This document shows positions 1 to 8,430 of a stretch of DNA of 64,000 nucleotides, piece after piece. The DNA comes from Sphingomonas sp. UNC305MFCol5.2 (lineage in GTDB: Bacteria > Pseudomonadota > Alphaproteobacteria > Sphingomonadales > Sphingomonadaceae): the NCBI RefSeq assembly GCF_000712135.1, contig NZ_JOOE01000001.1, forward strand, positions 434,001 to 498,000, given 5' to 3'. A model generated the notes under the pieces. That model searched no databases. It was not told the DNA's origin and was given only the letters and a program-made list of their open reading frames with translations. A program made the translations under genes and the position numbers. Numbering within the stretch: the first letter of the stretch is position 1; the number at the start of each line of letters is the position of its first letter.

Positions 1-1832
1 TCGGCATAGGCCGCCGTGACGTTGCGCACGCCCCGGAATGCGCTGGCCGTCGACACGATCGGCGCGGCCGTCGTGATGTCCAACCCCGCGGGATCGCTCA
101 CATAGCGCTCGCGGCGGTGCTCGGCGCCCAGCGCGAGCCGGACATCCCCCGCCGGCATCGCGAACAGGGGCCCGTCGCCGCGCAGCTGGAACGCCCAGAG
201 CCGATAGCGGCCGCCGCTGGTGAGCGTGCCGCGGATCCTGTCGAGCGTCGCGGGATGGTTCGCGCTGCCGTCGCCGAACAGGTTGAGCGCGGTCGCGCGA
301 CTGGTGTCCGCGAGCGCAAGCGCGGCCCGCGCCGTGTTGACGAGATTATCGACCGTCAGCCCCTCGCTCTGCTGGCCATAGGTGGTGCCGAAGGCGAGAT
401 TCCAGCGCTCGACAGCAAGATCCGCGCCGAGCGTGGCGCCGAGCGCCTGGCTGAACCCGCGGCCGCGCTCGGCGCCGAGATCCTGACCGAAATTATACGC
501 GACCTGCACCGGCTGGCGCGTGCCGATCGGATCGACATAGAAGGGATTGGTGACCGGAACGGTCAGGGTCAGGGCATTGCGTGCGGTCGGGCGCCGCACC
601 TCGTAGCGGCGATCCCCGAACAGCGCCTGGGCATGGAGCTCGAGATCGCCCAGCGACTGGCGGGCGCTGGCGAATACGGCGTGCCGCGCCTGCTGCGGCA
701 GAATATCCGAGCCGGCATAGCGGTCGCGCAGATTGACCTGCCCGGGAAGCAAGTCGCTTGCCCGCAAGGCAGTGCCGTCCTGCCCGGCAGGGATGCCGAA
801 CCGCCGTCCGCCCGCGATGATCGTGCCGGGCACGCCGGCGGCGCCGCGATAGTCGCCCAGCCCGTAGCGGCGGAGATCCTCGCTGACATAGGGACGGTCC
901 TCCGCGGCGAGCCGGCTGCGGAAATAAACTTCGTAGGAGAGCATCGCCTGGCCGCTCGACCAGCGCGTGCCGGCGATCGCGCTGCCCTGGAATTCGCGCA
1001 CGCCGTCGCCAAGACCGTAGCGCAGCGCCATCTCGGCCCCGCGAAAGCGGCTGCGCGGCACGATGTTGACCACCCCGGCCACCGCATCGGATCCATAGAG
1101 CGCCGAGGCGCCGTCGGGCAGGACCTCGATGCGCTCGATGGCGCTCACCGGGATCATCGATAGATCGGTGAAGATGCCGGAGACGCCGGCCATGGGCGGC
1201 CGCTCGCCGTCGAGCAGCACCAGAGTCGAGGAAGCGCCGAGCCCGCGCAGATTGATGCCCGCCCCATAGCTGGTGTTCGAATCGGCGTTGCCGCGCGCCG
1301 TCGCCGCGGTCGTCTCGTTGGGCCCGCCGCCGAAATTCTGCGGAAGCGACTGCAATATCTGCTGCGCGGTCGCATAGCCGCTCTGGTCGATCGCCGTGCG
1401 GTCGAGCGTGATCACCGACGCCCCCGCGGGCGCGCGCCCGCGAATACGGGTGCCGGTGACGACGATCGCCGCGTCACCGGCACCCTCCCCGGTGCCTTGG
1501 GCGTCTTGCGCGCTTTCGGCATCCGCGCGCTGGATCACCAGCGCGTCTCCGACCCGGCGGGGACCGAGGCCGCTGCCCGCGAGGAGCAGGGAGACAGCGG
1601 CCTCGGGGGAAAAGTCGCCCTTGAGCGCGGGCGCGCGCTTGCCCGCGACCAGCCCGGTGGGCGCGACGATCGATTGGCCCGAACGGCGCGCGACCGTCCG
1701 CAGCGCATCGCCGAGCGGCTGGGCGGGCAGATCATAGCTCCGCGCCTGATAGCCGGCCGCCGCCGGCAGCGTCCCGCACAGCGTCAGTGCGGCGCCGGTC
1801 AGGAACAAGGTCTTGAACGTCCGGATTTGCAT
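1..1832 (-). CDS. TonB-dependent receptor with N-terminal STN domain (3' end cut by window edge)
   Basis: Outer-membrane ligand-gated channel that imports a chelate or other large substrate using TonB energy. The ATG at 1832 is followed by a signal peptide (FKTLFLTGAALTLCGTLPAA). Next come an STN secretin/TonB short domain (about residues 28-90), a TonB-box-like segment (IVVTGTRI) and a plug domain with the family motifs INLRGLGASSTLVLLDGER and IERIEVLPDGASALYGSDAV. Strand-rich barrel sequence then continues with no stop to base 1. About 610 residues are visible; the end lies outside the window. The STN domain marks transducing receptors that signal through FecR and an ECF sigma factor, and both are encoded at 3349-4910. 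The substrate cannot be told from sequence. Confidence 0.93.
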   Translation of the reverse strand, partial: MQIRTFKTLFLTGAALTLCGTLPAAAGYQARSYDLPAQPLGDALRTVARRSGQSIVAPTGLVAGKRAPALKGDFSPEAAVSLLLAGSGLGPRRVGDALVIQRADAESAQDAQGTGEGAGDAAIVVTGTRIRGRAPAGASVITLDRTAIDQSGYATAQQILQSLPQNFGGGPNETTAATARGNADSNTSYGAGINLRGLGASSTLVLLDGERPPMAGVSGIFTDLSMIPVSAIERIEVLPDGASALYGSDAVAGVVNIVPRSRFRGAEMALRYGLGDGVREFQGSAIAGTRWSSGQAMLSYEVYFRSRLAAEDRPYVSEDLRRYGLGDYRGAAGVPGTIIAGGRRFGIPAGQDGTALRASDLLPGQVNLRDRYAGSDILPQQARHAVFASARQSLGDLELHAQALFGDRRYEVRRPTARNALTLTVPVTNPFYVDPIGTRQPVQVAYNFGQDLGAERGRGFSQALGATLGADLAVERWNLAFGTTYGQQSEGLTVDNLVNTARAALALADTSRATALNLFGDGSANHPATLDRIRGTLTSGGRYRLWAFQLRGDGPLFAMPAGDVRLALGAEHRRERYVSDPAGLDITTAAPIVSTASAFRGVRNVTAAYA

Positions 1833-2011
1833 CGTCTCTCCCCCAGCCGGCCGCCTTCGCGGCGGTCTCGATGGGGTGCATGACGACAGCGACGGGAATT
1901 CCCCCCGGCACGAACCAAATATTTCCGCGGCGCCCATGTACGCAGCCGCGCGAATATGCTGCGGCAGGCGGGCATCGAGGCGCGGCGGCGCCATCATACA
2001 AGGAGGACTGG

Positions 2012-3358
2012 ATGGCGGGCTTGACCGATATGGAGGAATTGCTCGCGACCGTCCCCGAGTCCGAAATCCGCGATTATCTGCGTGAAGCGATGGTCTGCTA
2101 CGGCGCAGGAGCCTATCGCGGCTGCGTGGTGCTGGTGCACACCGCCCTGTTCGAAGGGCTGCGGCAGCGTTTGCTGGCGCTGGCTCCGGTCAATTCAGCG
2201 GCCAAGGCGGTTTCCGCCGCCATCGAGCCGCTGGCATCGGCCCAGAAAGTCTTCGAGTTGTCGCTGGTCCAACAAATGAAGACGGCGGCAATCATCACGC
2301 AGCTCGAGGCGGACATTCTCGAGCAACTCAACAAACAGCGTAACAAGGCGGCGCATCCCTCGGGGCACAAGGTCACGGCGGAGGAAGCGCGGTTCGTCTT
2401 TTCCGAGGCCATTCAGAAATTTCTGTCGAAACCCATCCGACAAACCTCGGTGCTGGTACAAAATATCGTAGACCGGCTCGACGGACCGAATTTCTTTCCC
2501 GGTTCGCAGCTCGGAGACATCAAGCTCATCGTCGATCAGGAGACCGAGAATCTCGACGCGGCGGCGATGCCCCAGCTGATTGCGAAGCTCCTCGGCGCGA
2601 TCGAGGGCGCCCAGCCCGATGCGGCAAAGAACGCCCGCCGGTTCCTGCTCGCACTGGCGAACCGCAAGGAACCCTCGATCCGCGCGTTGATCGTCAAACA
2701 ATTCCTCGATGCGAAGACGGCCGACGATACCCATGCGACGCTGGTCTCGACCCTGACCACGAGCGACCCCCGGCTCCTCGATGGCCTGAAGCCCGGAACG
2801 CGGGTGCGGGTACGGGCCCTGCTGCTCGCGCATGCGCAAACCGTTGGCGTGGCAGTCCCCTATGTCGAGCTTCGCAACCCCGCGCATGTCCTCGCCGCAA
2901 TCGTGGCGGAGCTTGGCGAGGCATTCGCGACGGGCAACTACAAGGAATTTGTCGACTGGATCCTCGAACAGGGTCCGCAGGCACCGGAATTTGTCACCGC
3001 TCTGGCCGGGGCGCCCGGTCTCTTCGGCCGCTTGTTCGCCCATTACCTTGCGCGCGCGTCCAGTTCGCAATGGGATATATCGAACCCCTTCGCCGCCGGC
3101 GCGCCCGCGCTCGATGCCCCGCTTTCGAACATCGTGAGCGACGAAGAGGCGTTCCGCCTCGTGGTGGCCATCGCACGCGGAGCTGACTGGAACGGTTTTG
3201 GGCCGCTTGAACTCGCCAACGCCAGGTTCGCGGCACTTCCGGGCCTCAAGGCCAAGGCCGTGACCTTCGCCGGCGCCGATTCCGCCGGAGCACTCCAGCA
3301 TATCCAGCAAGCCGGACTGACGGATACGCTCGCCGACTTCGTGGCGACCTATTTCTGA
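2012..3358 (+). CDS. HEPN-domain protein, 448 aa, function unknown
   Basis: The start is the ATG at 2012, preceded by a strong AGGAGG seven bases upstream; an earlier in-frame start at 1871 lacks this. The N-terminal ~140 residues are helical and look like a DUF4145/HEPN-type unit: YRGCVVLVHTALFEGLR early, then LNKQRNKAAHPSG, which contains the HEPN-type R-N-x3-H motif. HEPN proteins are often RNases or RNA-binding parts of defence and toxin systems; that function is inference here. The remaining ~300 residues are helical and unrecognised. The gene lies on the plus strand between a receptor and fecR that are both on the minus strand, and its 3' end overlaps the fecR stop by 10 bases. It therefore looks like an insertion into a receptor/sigma cluster. 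Confidence 0.8.
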   Translation: MAGLTDMEELLATVPESEIRDYLREAMVCYGAGAYRGCVVLVHTALFEGLRQRLLALAPVNSAAKAVSAAIEPLASAQKVFELSLVQQMKTAAIITQLEADILEQLNKQRNKAAHPSGHKVTAEEARFVFSEAIQKFLSKPIRQTSVLVQNIVDRLDGPNFFPGSQLGDIKLIVDQETENLDAAAMPQLIAKLLGAIEGAQPDAAKNARRFLLALANRKEPSIRALIVKQFLDAKTADDTHATLVSTLTTSDPRLLDGLKPGTRVRVRALLLAHAQTVGVAVPYVELRNPAHVLAAIVAELGEAFATGNYKEFVDWILEQGPQAPEFVTALAGAPGLFGRLFAHYLARASSSQWDISNPFAAGAPALDAPLSNIVSDEEAFRLVVAIARGADWNGFGPLELANARFAALPGLKAKAVTFAGADSAGALQHIQQAGLTDTLADFVATYF

Positions 3359-4347
3359 GCGGACGCCGGGCGCAGGCGACGAAGCACGAGCTCGCCATCG
3401 GCCGATTCCTGGACCTGTAGCCCAAACGCCGCCGCCAGCGCGGCGGCGAGCGCAGCGGGATCGCCGACCTTGAAGCCGCCTGTGACCTTCAGTTCGCCGA
3501 GCGTCGGGTCGGCGAGCGCGATGTGCCGCGTCGAATAGCGATTGGCGGTGGCGATCACTTCGCGCAGCGGCACCCCGTCGAAGTCGAACATCCCCCAGAC
3601 CCAGCCGAGATCGTCCGGCGTCGACGGACGGGGCGCGACGCGCGAAGCGCCGGGATCGAGTGCAAGGCTCTGCCCCGGCGCGAGACGGGCCAGCACCGGC
3701 GACGGGAATCTCGCGCCTGCGCCACGCACATCGACACTGCCGCTGAGCAGCGCGACCTCGATCCGGCCGGCTACGAGGCAGACGTCGAAGGTCGTGCCCG
3801 TGGCCACGACTTCGCGGTTGCCGGCCGCCACGATGAAGGGGCGTGCGGTATCGCGCGCGACCTCGAAGCGCGCCCTGCCAGCGCGCAATATCAGCCGACG
3901 CTCACCCGCCACAAAGCGCACGGCCAGCCTGGTTCCGGCGTCGAGCGTGACGCGCGTGCCGTCCGCGAGCCGGACATGGCGAATGCCGATCTGCGAGGCG
4001 ATCTCCTGCCCCGGAGAACCAGGCCCGCCAGTCGGTGCGCGATGGGCAAGCAGCAGCACGACGACCAGAAGCGCAGCGATACTCGCGGCGATCGCATAGC
4101 CCCAGGGGATGCTCCGCGAACGGGCCCTCGGTGGCAGCCCCTCCCAAGCCTGGCCGACCGGCGTGTGCGTGACGAGACGCGATTGCGCCCAGGTCACGCG
4201 CATGCGTTCGTACATGCGCCGGTGGCGGGAATCCTCGGCAAGCCAGGCTTCGAAGGCACGGCGGTCGCGCCCGGCATCGGGCGCCCGCATCCGCGCAAAC
4301 CATTCGGCGGCTGCCTCCCGCACCGCCTCGTCGGATTCCGATGCCAT
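3349..4347 (-). CDS. FecR-family anti-sigma regulator
   Basis: Inner-membrane regulator that relays ligand occupancy of the TonB receptor to the ECF sigma factor. The 332 residues show the normal FecR order. A cytoplasmic DUF4880-like head comes first (AAEWFARMRAPDAGRDRRAF, then FEAWLAEDSRHRRMYERM). One membrane segment follows around residues 80-102 (YAIAASIAALLVVVLLL), then a periplasmic FecR domain (IRHVRLADGTRVTLDAGTRL) and a C-terminal STN-like domain (DDLGWVWGMFDFDGVPLREV). Its start codon shares one base with the sigma-factor stop (TGATG), so the two are translationally coupled. The partner receptor at 1-1832 is separated from it by the inserted HEPN gene. Confidence 0.92.
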   Translation of the reverse strand: MASESDEAVREAAAEWFARMRAPDAGRDRRAFEAWLAEDSRHRRMYERMRVTWAQSRLVTHTPVGQAWEGLPPRARSRSIPWGYAIAASIAALLVVVLLLAHRAPTGGPGSPGQEIASQIGIRHVRLADGTRVTLDAGTRLAVRFVAGERRLILRAGRARFEVARDTARPFIVAAGNREVVATGTTFDVCLVAGRIEVALLSGSVDVRGAGARFPSPVLARLAPGQSLALDPGASRVAPRPSTPDDLGWVWGMFDFDGVPLREVIATANRYSTRHIALADPTLGELKVTGGFKVGDPAALAAALAAAFGLQVQESADGELVLRRLRPASAQK

Positions 4348-4910
4348 CAGCGCGAGCCGAGGAGGTCGCTCAGATCCAGCATGGCACGCGCGATACGCTT
4401 CTCGACCTGCTTCAACGTGAGGCCGGTTCGTTCGGCAATCTCGGCATAGGTCAGGCCCTCGACACGGTGCGCCATGAAAACCTCCCGCGTTTCCTGCGGC
4501 AGCTCCAGCATGGCGAGCTCCAGCCGGTCAAGCAAATCGCGCGTCTCGAGCAGGCGGAATTGATCCAATCCGGCGAGGACCGCGTCGTCGGCGGACATAT
4601 GCAGCGCCGCCGAACGCCGCACCGCGAACTTCGCCCGGTCGCGCAGCAAATTCTGGCCGATCCGCCGCAGATAGGCCTCGGGCCGCATCAGCCCGGCGCC
4701 CGCCCCTGCCCCCAGCATCCGCGAGAAGCTTTCCTGGACCAGGTCCCGTGCTTCCTCCGGATTTGCCGTGCGGCGCCGGAAGAAGCGGAGCAGCCGCGGT
4801 CCCTCGGCGCGGTACAGCGAAGCCACGTCCTCGGCCGCGTCCCCCGTCTCGCCCGCGGCAAGCGGTTCGCCCGCCTCTTCCCCGGCACGCGCCACAGGCC
4901 GGCCGCTCAC
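4347..4910 (-). CDS. ECF sigma factor, FecI-like (start uncertain)
   Basis: RNA polymerase sigma-70 family factor of the extracytoplasmic-function class. Region 2 is visible as YRAEGPRLLRFFRRRTANPE with DLVQESFSRML. Region 4 is visible as LPQETREVFMAHRVEGLTYA followed by EIAERTGLTLKQVEKRIARA. Those are the only two domains, as expected for ECF factors of 160-190 residues. No convincing ribosome site was found. The GTG at 4910 (187 aa) is chosen because FecI proteins start shortly before region 2. The frame stays open to 5132, but the extra N-terminus is compositionally odd. The sigma factor probably activates the receptor gene when the upstream signal is present. Confidence 0.85.
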   Translation of the reverse strand: MSGRPVARAGEEAGEPLAAGETGDAAEDVASLYRAEGPRLLRFFRRRTANPEEARDLVQESFSRMLGAGAGAGLMRPEAYLRRIGQNLLRDRAKFAVRRSAALHMSADDAVLAGLDQFRLLETRDLLDRLELAMLELPQETREVFMAHRVEGLTYAEIAERTGLTLKQVEKRIARAMLDLSDLLGSR

Positions 4911-5038
4911 GCCGGGCCCGGGCGGCGGCGCCGCCCCTCCAGAAGTCGGAAATTCGCCGAACCGTCCACCAGCCGCCTCTCCGCTTCGAGGCAGGCCGGC
5001 GACAGCCGGGTGATGAGAACATGTCTGAAAGTACATGC

Positions 5039-5081
5039 GCCCATGTCTTTGGCCGCAAGCGGCTTGGACATGCACATGGGC
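5039..5081. repeat. Nested inverted repeats upstream of the sigma gene
   Basis: The outer arms GCCCATGT (5039-5046) and ACATGGGC (5074-5081) are perfect complements. Inside, CATGTC (5042-5047) pairs with GACATG (5067-5072), and GCCGC-AA-GCGGC (5052-5063) forms the centre. The element lies 130 bases upstream of the proposed sigma start, or inside the gene if the longer frame is used. It may be an operator or a transcript structure; no T-run follows, so it is not a typical terminator. Confidence 0.35.
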
Positions 5082-5266
5082 CACCCGGCCACACGCATGA
5101 CCGGCTATAACGCTTTCAGACGAGGTTCTCACGCCTCGGCGCCGGACGGATACCGGCGCACCCGAATCCTACGATTCGCCCGGCACAATGCAAGTCGCGC
5201 AAGCGTCGACTAATCCAAATCGGAGCAAAGTAGCGTCAGCGGACAGATCCCGCGTCGCACAGCTGA

Positions 5267-5292
5267 AGATCAGCATCGCCCGATGCTGATCT
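5267..5292 (-). terminator. Perfect 12-bp hairpin after the MNT-HEPN gene
   Basis: AGATCAGCATCG (5267-5278) is followed after CC by its exact complement (5281-5292). It sits 31 bases beyond the stop of the minus-strand gene at 5324. No clear T-run follows on either strand, so it may be a weak terminator or an mRNA-end structure. The rest of 4911-5323 shows no gene. Confidence 0.45.
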
Positions 5293-5323
5293 CACGAGCC
5301 TTGGAACGCCCGCCGCCTCTCGT

Positions 5324-6250
5324 TCAATTCGCAATCCCGGCTTCCGCCCGCAATTGATCCAGCCGCTCTCGGCAAAGCTGCTCGACGACATCGCGCAACT
5401 GCTTCACCGACACAGCAATCGCGTCCAGATCCTCGGCAGCGATCTCATAGGACGAGGAATAGCGCGCCTCGACATAAGCCCGCTTCAACAGTTCGAACCG
5501 GCGTCGATCCATACGCGTCGCCCGCGGCCATGCGGCAACCAACCGATGATCCTTGTCCTCCGACAGCGAGCGCAGGAACTTGATGTTGTGCGACCGCGGG
5601 AAATAGAGCGTCCATACGAGAAGAAAGCAGGCGTAAGCGGTCTCAGTCGCTTGGTGAAAATTGAACGCGGCGTTACGTACCCAATCGCCGTCCGCATCAC
5701 TTTCGGCTTGTGACACGAGGGCCAGCTTCATCCACCGATCAGTTGCCCGGATCTGGGTATTAAAATACCCCACTGCCATTTCGACCGCATCGGCCGGCTT
5801 CAAAGGCTTCGGCGCGGTCAGCGCGTGGTTCGGCAACTCGTACAGGGCGATGCCATCCCGGGCGATATCGACCCAGAAATACTCGCCCCGCTCGAGCGCC
5901 TGATTCACTTCGTTCAGCGTATGCACGATGATGTTTACCGGCCGCCCAACCGCCGCATCGTGCAGGATCAGATCCTCCGCGACGTACCAGTAGTCCGCTA
6001 TGTCGGTCAGATCCTCATGGCTGACGATCACCAGCAGATCGAAGTCGGACTGATAGCCGTTCTCAGGCTCATCGACCCAGTCCTCGCGGGCATAGGATCC
6101 GAACAGGATTATCTTGAGGATCTTGCCGTTCTTCTTCCACGGCTGGGTGGCCATCGCGATCGCCCGGGAGAACTCCTCGCGCAGCGTCGCGACAACGCGC
6201 ACGAGCTCGTCCTGCTGGGTCGTCGGGAGATGATCGACGTCGTTACGCAT
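5324..6250 (-). CDS. Nucleotidyltransferase-HEPN fusion protein
   Basis: A 308-residue two-domain protein. The N-terminal minimal nucleotidyltransferase has the signature ILFGSYAREDW followed by SDFDLLV, supplying the GS motif and the DxD metal-binding acidic pair. The C-terminal half (from about residue 155) is a helical HEPN domain (AAFNFHQATETAYACFLLVW, then KRAYVEARYSSSYEI). MNT and HEPN proteins usually form toxin-antitoxin pairs in which the MNT domain nucleotidylates the HEPN RNase. Here both are fused, a known proteobacterial arrangement, and no separate partner is adjacent. The start is ATG 6250; the Shine-Dalgarno-like GAGGAAG is rather distant. Substrate unknown. Confidence 0.85.
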   Translation of the reverse strand: MRNDVDHLPTTQQDELVRVVATLREEFSRAIAMATQPWKKNGKILKIILFGSYAREDWVDEPENGYQSDFDLLVIVSHEDLTDIADYWYVAEDLILHDAAVGRPVNIIVHTLNEVNQALERGEYFWVDIARDGIALYELPNHALTAPKPLKPADAVEMAVGYFNTQIRATDRWMKLALVSQAESDADGDWVRNAAFNFHQATETAYACFLLVWTLYFPRSHNIKFLRSLSEDKDHRLVAAWPRATRMDRRRFELLKRAYVEARYSSSYEIAAEDLDAIAVSVKQLRDVVEQLCRERLDQLRAEAGIAN

Positions 6251-6943
6251 CGTTCGCGGCTACTTCCTCATTACCCCATCAAAGTCGTAACAGCGGGCAC
6301 CTGTTTCCACAATGTTCCCCTCGCCGCCGCACCGCAGGCGCGGCCCACAAGGCGCACTCTCGCGAGAGGCCGGCCGTCGCGGCGGCGTGCGCGCGGGCCT
6401 GTGGGCCAGCCGCCGCCGCGCCCCCCGGCCGCGCGAGTGTGCCACGCGGCAAAAAAAAGCTGGCGGACCCTGCCGGCTTCGCAGAAGTCGGCAGAGCACG
6501 CTCCGCTGATCCCCGCGTTCAAACGATCCCCGTGTTCAAGAGATCTCGGCCCTGCGATCGCGATCGTATTGTGAAGTCCACGTGGTCGACCGCCGACACC
6601 TCCGAAGCCTTAATCGGGGTGGAGCTCGGACGGGACTGGCAGAACGCATTTTCGCGACATAACGGTTATGGCGCGAAACGTCCGCTACGCGCCCTAATCC
6701 TCATTCAGCCTCGCCTTCGCGCTTCCCGAAAGCGGACATGCGTTTCAACTGGATCGCGCACGGCAGCCGCTGTCCTCGTGCATCATGCGACAGCATCAGG
6801 AGGGGACTTAGGCGCAGGCTTTTGACGCGTGCTTGTGTGCAATGAATGTGGGAATCAGCGTGTGGTCGGTGTTCTTGGACTTAGGACCCAAGGTGGTGAC
6901 CTTATTGTAAAGGATAGAGGCGGAATGCTCAGCTGCCAACAAT
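6251..6943. other. 693-base non-coding stretch with a GC-rich structured segment
   Basis: No convincing gene in six frames. Bases 6330-6445 are extremely GC-rich and can fold. GGCCCACA (6342-6349) pairs with TGTGGGCC (6400-6407), TCTCGCGAGA (6359-6368) is a perfect palindrome, and the segments around 6352-6364 and 6431-6443 are imperfect complements. A run of eight A follows at about 6451. The remainder (6500-6940) is unremarkable. It could hold a structured RNA or be remnant DNA at the edge of the defence island. Confidence 0.4.
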
Positions 6944-7588
6944 CTAGAGGTAAGAGTCCATCTCGATAATGAGATCGAATATGTCGCCCGGCCAAAGGTC
7001 GGAGTGCAGGATCTGCCGTCCATTGTCAGCGGCAGAGTATGTCAGTCCTTTCCAACTGACGGGCGATGCTCCGGGGTTCTGGAAGTGGATCTTGCCGCCG
7101 TGCGACATAGCGTTGCGAACGGTCCGGCCGAAGTTCCAGACGTGGGGCCATCCGGTGACGTCCGCTCCGAATTTAAGCTCAACCTCCTCTCGACATTGCT
7201 CGAAGAATGCCGTCGCGAGTGCTTGACCGAAGGATTGCAGAAGATGACTAACCGCGCCGAGGCCCAAAACCGCGTCGACGTCCGGCTGGCAGGCGACGAG
7301 GCGACCCATTTCGATGTGTTCGGATCGGGCATTGTGACTGATGGCCGAAACGGTGATGTAGGGCCGCCAAAGCCAGCATGCGGGAGATTGCTTGCAATCG
7401 AAGCGCGCTAGATCCGCGGGGCCATAATTGGTGGACGCCCCGGACACACCAGCTTCCGCAAAGTGAGCGAAGCCAAGTACCGCAACACAATATGCTTCAA
7501 AAACGTCGAAATAACGGGCGCTTTGCGGGATCTTGTCGTCGAAGAAAGGACTTGGCTCGTTACCAGTCTCCTTTGCTCCGATGCTCAT
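6944..7588 (-). CDS. HEPN-like hypothetical protein downstream of nucC
   Basis: A 214-residue helical protein I do not recognise by family. It contains RTVRNAMSHGG near residue 165, an R-N-x3-H arrangement like the catalytic motif of HEPN RNases. A C-terminal segment DLWPGDIFDLIIEMD follows. ATG 7588 is chosen over an upstream TTG (7615); GAAGGTGG lies 11 bases upstream. It is on the same strand as the CBASS operon, 106 bases after the nucC stop, so it could be read through from that operon or be an independent defence gene. No membrane segment or signal peptide is seen. The HEPN assignment rests on one motif plus predicted helicity. Confidence 0.6.
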   Translation of the reverse strand: MSIGAKETGNEPSPFFDDKIPQSARYFDVFEAYCVAVLGFAHFAEAGVSGASTNYGPADLARFDCKQSPACWLWRPYITVSAISHNARSEHIEMGRLVACQPDVDAVLGLGAVSHLLQSFGQALATAFFEQCREEVELKFGADVTGWPHVWNFGRTVRNAMSHGGKIHFQNPGASPVSWKGLTYSAADNGRQILHSDLWPGDIFDLIIEMDSYL

Positions 7589-7694
7589 GCAAATATGGCC
7601 ACCTTCAAGATGCAACGATACCCTCCTTGGGCGGTAGGGAAACCGGACTAAGGTGGCAATCGGTTACTCGCATGCGATGCCGTCCCCGTGGCGG

Positions 7695-8417
7695 TCAGTC
7701 GCTATGTTGCAGCCAGCGCGCGTAGGCGTCGACGTCAATCATCGGGACCGTGCCGCTGAACTGAAGCATGCTGATGAGCTTGAACAGGAACGCGGTCGCC
7801 GGCTTCGCTTCGGGGAAAAAGGTGAAAGCGTCGCCCCCGCGCACGAAATGACCGTGGCTGGCGATGCAGCCGAGATCGAGCACACCGTCACCGACATCTG
7901 CCTTTAGCGCCTTTTCCGCGGCGTCACCGAATGCGGGAGACCAATCGCTGTCGAGGGTAAGCAACCCGCCGAGTATCCGGATCGGCGGCTTGGCGGCGAA
8001 CGTTCCGCCGGCATGCGGGATGGGCAACGAGGTGCGGTGCAGCCGCCGGACCGATGCAGTTTTCTCCTGAGCGTATTTTACATGCGCGGCGTTGGCGACC
8101 TGCTTGGCCTCGAACACAGCGTATACGCTTTCCGCCGGAATGACCTTCTGGCCTTCGACCACAAAGATGAACGGCGTATACTGGCGGTCGAACACAACTA
8201 CGTCGATCTGCTGACTGATATTGTCGAGGCTGTCGATCACGTGCGCGCGGGCGACGCTGTAGCGTTCTGGCAGATAGCGCTCGAGCAACTCGAGCCAGAT
8301 CGCCTCGCTGCCGTCGCCGAGCACGCCCGGGTGACCGATCGTGTCGCGAACCGTCTGCAACCTGCGCTCGATGTCGGCGTGAAGGCTAGCGAGCATCTTG
8401 TTCAAGGACCAAGTCAT
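7695..8417 (-). CDS. nucC: NucC, cyclic-trinucleotide-activated DNase (CBASS effector)
   Basis: Effector endonuclease of CBASS. In characterised homologues, cyclic tri-AMP binding drives trimers into hexamers that shred double-stranded DNA and kill the infected cell. The 240-residue protein has the restriction-enzyme-like PD-(D/E)xK site: D72 in QQIDVVVFD and E103-x-K105 in VYAVFEAKQ. These positions are almost identical to the D73/E104/K106 I recall for E. coli NucC. Other family-typical stretches are ASVRRLHRTSLPIPHAGGTF and ATAFLFKLISMLQFSGTVP. The start is ATG 8417 with GAGG upstream; longer frames enter the upstream gene. It lies 13 bases after the cyclase stop as the last core gene of the operon. 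Confidence 0.95.
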   Translation of the reverse strand: MTWSLNKMLASLHADIERRLQTVRDTIGHPGVLGDGSEAIWLELLERYLPERYSVARAHVIDSLDNISQQIDVVVFDRQYTPFIFVVEGQKVIPAESVYAVFEAKQVANAAHVKYAQEKTASVRRLHRTSLPIPHAGGTFAAKPPIRILGGLLTLDSDWSPAFGDAAEKALKADVGDGVLDLGCIASHGHFVRGGDAFTFFPEAKPATAFLFKLISMLQFSGTVPMIDVDAYARWLQHSD

Positions 8418-8430
8418 CGGGTCTTTTCCT

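Noticed and set aside
117-1163. Long plus-strand open frame opposite the TonB receptor
   Set aside because: The minus-strand frame is a clear receptor with plug motifs; the plus frame is arginine/alanine-rich antisense sequence typical of high-GC DNA.
2195-3310. 371-codon minus-strand frame opposite the HEPN gene
   Set aside because: No ribosome site or recognisable domain; the plus strand has AGGAGG, HEPN motif and a coherent 448-residue protein.
6445-6465. A8 tract as a terminator tail
   Set aside because: No stable stem lies immediately next to it in the right orientation.
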